Shown: one piece after another, positions 58,633 through 64,000 of the stretch | How the letters are laid out: every line of letters starts with the position of its first letter | Numbering within the stretch: position 1 is the first letter of the stretch | Assembly: GCA_019095985.1 (NCBI GenBank) | Contig: CM032666.1 | Span: 2,715,548 to 2,779,547, forward strand | Source of the DNA: Streblospio benedicti | Taxonomy: Eukaryota > Annelida > Polychaeta > Spionida > Spionidae | DNA: 64,000 nucleotides | Direction of reading: 5' to 3' | Made by a program: the position numbers and the translations under genes | The notes under the pieces: model-generated | The model's database searches: none | The model's input: only the letters and a program-made list of their open reading frames with translations | Told to the model about the DNA's origin: nothing

Positions 58633-61600
58633 ATGAACGTGATTGTCGCAATAATCGTGTTCCACTATACAGGTACCTCGATTTTACTTAATTTAAGGAT
58701 TTTCTTTCCAAATGTTACACATGTTTTCGTTTAGAATATGAAAATACTGTTAGGTTTGTAGTTTATAGTTTTTCTTAACTGAACAAGAACTTGTGATATT
58801 TGAGCAAGAGTTATACATTTTTTTTTCTTTCTACGTGCATCGCGTAGAGAAAGAGTTGACTGTACAATTTAATGTTAACCTCCACCGAGGGTAATGGCAC
58901 ACGTGTTTATTCAGCGAAAATATAGGGAGACAAATTACCAGTTAAGCAAATTGCACGTGATACGTTAGGTAAAGTGATTATCGTAATGTGTCTGATAACG
59001 CACCTGAAACGAAGGGGATAGAACATCGTGCCATGAATGAAGCAATACGCGAAAGCTATGTGTGCATTTGAAACTGCAACTTGAACTGACATGTCTATCC
59101 CCATGTGAACAACGTATGTCCAGCTGCATTTGTACTACAATGATATGTAGCTTTTTATGTATCATTGATTGGATTATGCACCCTCTCCGACTGGATCTGC
59201 CTGGGCTACATTATTTGACAAACCACAGACGTTCCTGCTATGGTGGAATGTATGTTGGGTGTTTGAGGTTGTGTGTAACGGTTGGCCAGTACCTCATGTG
59301 CGTAGCAAAATGTGAATACTACGATGATTTACAATCACTATTTCACACACATTACTACTATTATATAGAAGTAATAATGTGTATGGTGTAGTGTTTGTAA
59401 ATCATTGTAGCAACTCTGTCATTGTAGTCAACATACCACACATCCATCCCATGATGCTTGGGCCCATGACTAAACCCACCACCACTCTGACTGGTGTAAA
59501 CATTACTAATATCGCCGTAGGCTAGTAAAACAAAAATACTCTCCACTATAATCTGTTACAAATAACGTACAATAGCCATGGATATAATTTGGGACAGTTA
59601 TTATATTTTGCGTCAGCTGGACCATTTTAAAGGCTGAGGTTATACTGTTTACATTTTGCGTTGGTTATATTTTGCGGTCTAACAGATGTGGGAAAAGGCG
59701 CGAAATATTAGGGATGTGGGATTTCAAAGAAGGGGGATGTGGGAGATAATACCCTAAAATATATTGAATGTGGGGAAAAGGCTACCCCTACCCCCAAAAA
59801 AAAGAAAGAAAAAAAGAAGAAATAAGGCTAAAATAGGGATGTGGGATTTCTTGAGCCCCTATAAAAACCACCACCACCACTACCATAATGACTTCATTGT
59901 TTTCACACCTCCAGCCATAAATGATAGCACCCTCACCCCTCCCCCTTCCCTTGCAGCCTCGTGCACCCAGGCGGTGAGCGATCAGAAGCGGCTGCTGGAC
60001 TTCCTGCTGGGCCCCGAGCACTACGACGTGGACATGCGGCCGGGCACGGACTACGCGGACGTGGTGAACGTCACCGTGCTCGCCTCAGCCTTCCAGATCG
60101 TCGAGCTCGTACGTTCATATAGTAGACCTATACAGACCTACGTACACAAGTTAAGATTGTTGTCTGCAGTGACATCTGTGAGGAAGTCGATGTAACTTTC
60201 ACGTTAAACATGTTAAACTTCTTCTACTGTGTGACTTTGAATACAGTGGATCTTCTATCGCCGCACTGGTAGAGAAGCAGTTCTGGCGGTTATACCGTTG
60301 TCTATGCTTTACGTATATGATAAATGCAATATTATGCCCAATGCAGCCAGCATTGCCACTCTGATGTGGCATGTCAACTAACATCACCACATCTCTGCAA
60401 TAGAACGTAACAAGACACCATTTGAATCGATCAGTGGAAATGGCCGACATTGTTGTTATTAATGGCCGTCATTTTTGTGGAACATAGTGACCAGTTGCAG
60501 ACCGCAAAGGCTGTACATGTATTGTGTTCTTTCAAAGATAGTAGATGTTTAGGTATTTAAAAAAATGGTCTACTGTATTGTCTTCTTTCAAAGATAGATG
60601 TTCTGGTATTAAAAAAAATATCTAACAGGTTTCACTGGACCACTAGGCATAATACATTCAACAAGCTTAATGCACATATTAATGTGGTAAACCTTCGAAC
60701 ATTTGCAAGTTCATTCGCAATTACACAAATTAAATGTCTCAAATAACGTTGCATACAAGTACATGTATGTGCAATGTCTAAGTATATGTTATCTTTCAAT
60801 GTTTTAAATATGAAAAATTGCAGTTGATGTTTAATATGAACCTTTGATCATGGTTTGCAGGACGAGTCCAAACAGGTGCTGCATGTCAACATGTGGTTCA
60901 CATTCGTAAGTAGCTCATGATCTTCATCTATTTTTTGGCGTCAAATTAAAAAGCCAAGTGATTGTAACACTAATAGTATATGCAGTGTTCAAGACTCTTG
61001 ACAAGAGACTCCCGTTGTTCGACGATTTAAGAAGTTAGTTTTAATCGTCAACGTTTCAAGTGAAGTTCTTTCCACTCATCACTTTCCTAATCATTACATT
61101 TGCAAGTATTAGAGGAAATAATAATATTGTCAAATACAGAGTAAAGTAACCACTATAAGGGGCAAACTCCAACTGAGTTTAATGGATAGCCATCCGTGTG
61201 TTTACTATATAATCAACCAATGGTAGCAAAGGATAATGATTACCCTGATTGCTAGAAAGGGTTTGATATATAATATAGGCCTACCATGCAGTGGGGGAAA
61301 CAGTTCTCCAGTCTCAGATCATGCCTGTCAGGCAGACATCATATGGGCCTCGTGTGTTTCCGTACATTCTAAGAATGTTTCAATATGTGTATCACCATGC
61401 GCATATGCAGTACATAATATGCCCATATAATACATTTGAAACAGCCTGTAGTCAACAGTGTCGACGCCGTATCTTCACTGGATTTAATGTAAACCACTTG
61501 AGCGGGAGGCATAAGATGGGGTCTCATTAAAAGAACAGTTCGTTTGTACGTTGTAATGAAATCTATATGGTTTAAGGTTGGTATTTCAAAGAAACCCCAC

Positions 61601-63334
61601 ACCTAGCCCCAATGGCATGCATGGGCGGTTCTTTTCAAGCTTCGTGCCAGGCAGGTGTGAGTTGGAGTGTGCCCCATCCACTGCCGTATTTCGTAGTACC
61701 ATTTTTGCCACCCCTCCACTGTGTCACTGACATGCCCCCTGCACTGTAGCTGTGGCGTGACTTGGCGTACGTGTGGGAGCCGGCGGACTACGGCGGCATC
61801 CGCACCGTGACGGTGGCGGCGCGGCGCGTGTGGCGGCCCGAGGTGGTGCTCTACAACAGGTGAACAACGTGACCACTGGCTAGCATTCAATGAGCTCACC
61901 CTCACCGTGCTGGTTATGTAATATAGTCCTCGCTCATCACATCTTTGTTCATATGTATTGGCTCCTTGATGGTGCGGGTCCTGTATAATTATTCAATACT
62001 CTTAGAATGTAATGTCAGTGTTGTGGTCAAATAATCTTGTTGACCACACGCCATTTGCTGGTGATATTCTTCCCTTCTCTTGCTTCTCCAGTATCCATCC
62101 CTCTCATCGTGTAAGCAATCAGCAAAACATATGATGTAGCACGCATCTTGAGCCTGATATAACAACACACTGCCATGCAGGAGTGAAGTTCTCATCATAT
62201 CTTAACTTCGATATTTATGCCAATTAAAATAAATCTCCTGCCAACCAGGAGCTTTAGTCTAGTACGGATATTAATTTTTTCGTCAAGAACTAACATAACC
62301 TGCCAATTCCCCCACCCGCCTTTAGCATCTCGGAGGAGAACACGGGCACGCGCATCTTCGCTCAGACGCACGTGGTGATCACGCACGACGGCGCGCGCCG
62401 CTGGCCAACGCTGGCCGTCATCGCATCCTCCTGCCAGGTCCACGTCAACAACTTCCCTTTCGACAGGCAGGTCAGTGGTCTTCCTATTCCTTTTCTTCGC
62501 CGTCTTCTTCAACTTCATCTTCGTGTTCTTCTTTTTTCCCTTCTTTTCTTTAGGCTGCTGCATCGCTAATGCTCTATTTACAATGGCAGATCCAGGTTTT
62601 TGGAAAGGGGGGGGGGCGCACTTAAGCGATTTCATGGGTTTTGTACGCGCGATCGATGGCTACATGTTAATAGAACACATTAACTACCTTCCATTTGACT
62701 TGCAGCGCATTAATAGGCGCTCTTTGCACTTAAAGGTGTATGGGATCTAGATTTTGTGTATCACAATAACCCCCTATTTGCAATTGAACGCCTCATGGAA
62801 GCATGTACCTTCTATAGAAAAAAGACTTACCATTTTTAATGTTAATCGCCTATGTATTTCTTAAATCCTTATCATACTAACAACAGTCTATCTAAACCAT
62901 TTCTATGCATATATGTACAACATGAACGTATATGTATGTATACACGAGTATATTGACATTATAATGAAGATTCGTTATTAATCCTGTAATATCGTTCAGA
63001 CTATCATCTTTCGTTAAACTGATAGTCTCATGAAGCCCTAAGTAGTGATGAAAGTTTACAAGTTTCAATCGTGAATATCCTTGGTTTAAGGTTTAAAACC
63101 CCTGTATATTTATGTATACTGACGTCGTAGTGTTTTCCTCTTAATACGCGCCCTCAGATTTGCCGGCTGATCTTTGGGTCGTGGACGGAGGACACGAGCC
63201 GGCTCGACCTACATTCGGCGTCGGCCGAGGCAGACACGTCCTCCTTCCTCACCAACGGCGAGTGGACGCTGGTAGGCGTGCCCGTACGCCGCGAAGTCGT
63301 CTCCGTCAACAGCACGGACACCGCTTGGGTGCAG
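58633..63334 (+). CDS. Nicotinic acetylcholine receptor-like cys-loop subunit, paralogue, 5' part
   Basis: Six exons on +: 58633-58672, 59957-60108, 60861-60905, 61750-61859, 62326-62470, 63158-63334. Lengths (40, 152, 45, 110, 145, 177) equal those of the first six exons of the neighbouring - strand gene, with the same phases. It starts MNVIVAIIVFHYT (signal peptide), then LLDFLLGPEHYDVDMRPG, VNVTVLASAFQIVEL, MWFTF, WRDLAYVWEPADYGGIRTVT, RVWRPEVVLYN, the cys-loop C-QVHVNNFPFDRQI-C, and GSWTEDTSRLDL. Loop C (NGEWTLVGVPVRREVVSVNS) lacks the CC pair, so it is non-alpha. The transmembrane part (exons 7 on) lies beyond the right edge. The window shows about 223 residues. Confidence 0.9.
61540..61672 (-). 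repeat. Interspersed repeat, copy B
   Basis: Reverse complement of 4600-4722 over ~120 bp (CACACCTAGCCCCAATGGCA and CTTTTCAAGC on +). It sits in the receptor intron before exon 4. Confidence 0.7.
62580..62645. mobile_element. Half copy of the GCAGATCCAGG MITE family
   Basis: TGGCAGATCCAGGTTTTTGG, a G run, GCGCACTTAAG and GATTTCATGGG match the left part of the copies at 46456 and 48760. The right half is absent. Confidence 0.65.
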
Positions 63335-63349
63335 GTGAGGGGGTGGCGG

Positions 63350-63660
63350 CGGCGGACTGAGGGGTTTGCTTGTTGGCTGGTTGGTTGTTTGGTTTGATGG
63401 GTTGCTTACTTTCTAGCTGGCCGGTTGGTTGGCTAGGTGGTTGCTTGGTTGACTGGCTGGTTGGCTTGTTGACTGGCTGATTGGCCGGTTGGTTAGCTGG
63501 CTTGTTGATTTGCCAGCTGACTGGCAGACCGGTTGGCTGGTGGCTGGCTGACAGAAAGGTTTGCTTGGCAGTTGCCTGGTTGGTCGGTGGGTTGTAGCTG
63601 ATAGGTTGCCTGGCTTGGTGGTTTATTAGCTGGACTACTGATTGGCTAATTGGCTAACTA
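63350..63660. repeat. GGTTGGCT-type degenerate minisatellite
   Basis: TTGGCTGGTTGGTTG, GACTGGCTGGTTGGC and close variants fill ~300 bp directly after receptor exon 6, mostly as 4- and 8-bp steps of TGGC/TGGT. Confidence 0.85.
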
Positions 63661-64000
63661 AGTCATATATACACTTATTTGATGCCATCTTGATGCATTT
63701 GGAGTTGACAGACTGACAATCTGAGTGTTATTTACTCTTGTTTTTTTGGGTGAACAAGTTCAACATTTAGAAACCATGCACATTGTGTGTTTGTTCTTCT
63801 ACTCAACGCAACTCTGCTCTTAATCCTCAGCTAATTCTGTTCTGTGTAATGCAAGTAAGAATTAAAACAGCCATTGTCTTCTCTTCATCTATCTTGTACT
63901 TTTATGTAGATCTAACGTTTATAGCTCATAGTTTTATCATAATGCTTGTTGCAGCTTCAATATTCATTGATACGCTTTTCTTTGAATATTACATGTGTGA
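63661..64000 (+). other. Receptor intron, right edge of window
   Basis: AT-rich intron sequence of the + strand receptor gene; no further exon was seen before the window ends. Confidence 0.5.

Overview
The window is genomic DNA of an animal. Genes are split by many GT-AG introns, exons are GC-rich against an AT-rich background, and three animal gene families are recognisable. The style (expanded nicotinic-receptor subunits, a Penelope-like element, PIF/Harbinger, hAT-like MITEs, an env-bearing Gypsy-like element, frequent acatgtac words) suggests a marine invertebrate, either a lophotrochozoan or an invertebrate deuterostome. The species cannot be fixed from the sequence alone.

Layout, left to right. 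(1) 138-4376, + strand: 3' part of a short-chain dehydrogenase/reductase (SDR) gene that starts outside the window. (2) 4.4-9.6 kb: no host gene seen; it holds interspersed repeats, a ~265-bp hairpin and an unrecognised coding-like remnant. (3) 9641-28613, - strand: a long gene for ICE2 (NARG2), a subunit of the little elongation complex, in at least 18 exons. I could read these in frame for 1,589 residues from the first ATG seen; an upstream exon may be missing. Its introns hold a satellite array with a LINE inserted in it, a degraded LINE, a pair of ~320-bp repeats in opposite orientation, a 1.4-kb foldback element and a duplicated splice donor. (4) 29-31 kb: sequence upstream of ICE2. (5) 31.1-40.2 kb: a retroelement island made of two LINE pieces in opposite orientation (one carrying a hAT-like MITE) and the 3' part of an env-bearing Gypsy-like fossil with open reading frames on its opposite strand. 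(6) 41.8-46.2 kb: a Penelope-like element with an inverted partial copy, a PIF/Harbinger transposase pseudogene, and a copy of the last SDR exon with its 3' UTR. (7) 46.4-48.9 kb: MITEs. (8) 49420-56795 (-) and 58633-63334 onward (+): two nicotinic-receptor-like cys-loop subunit genes, head to head, 1.8 kb apart, with identical exon lengths through the first six coding exons. The second runs off the right edge.

The three host genes have unrelated jobs (metabolic oxidoreductase, snRNA transcription, ligand-gated channel). The only functional linkage suggested by layout is the divergent receptor pair, which probably arose by inverted tandem duplication and may share a promoter region.

Limits: exon edges were set by eye from GT/AG signals and reading-frame continuity. 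Family names rest on remembered conserved motifs, not on searches.
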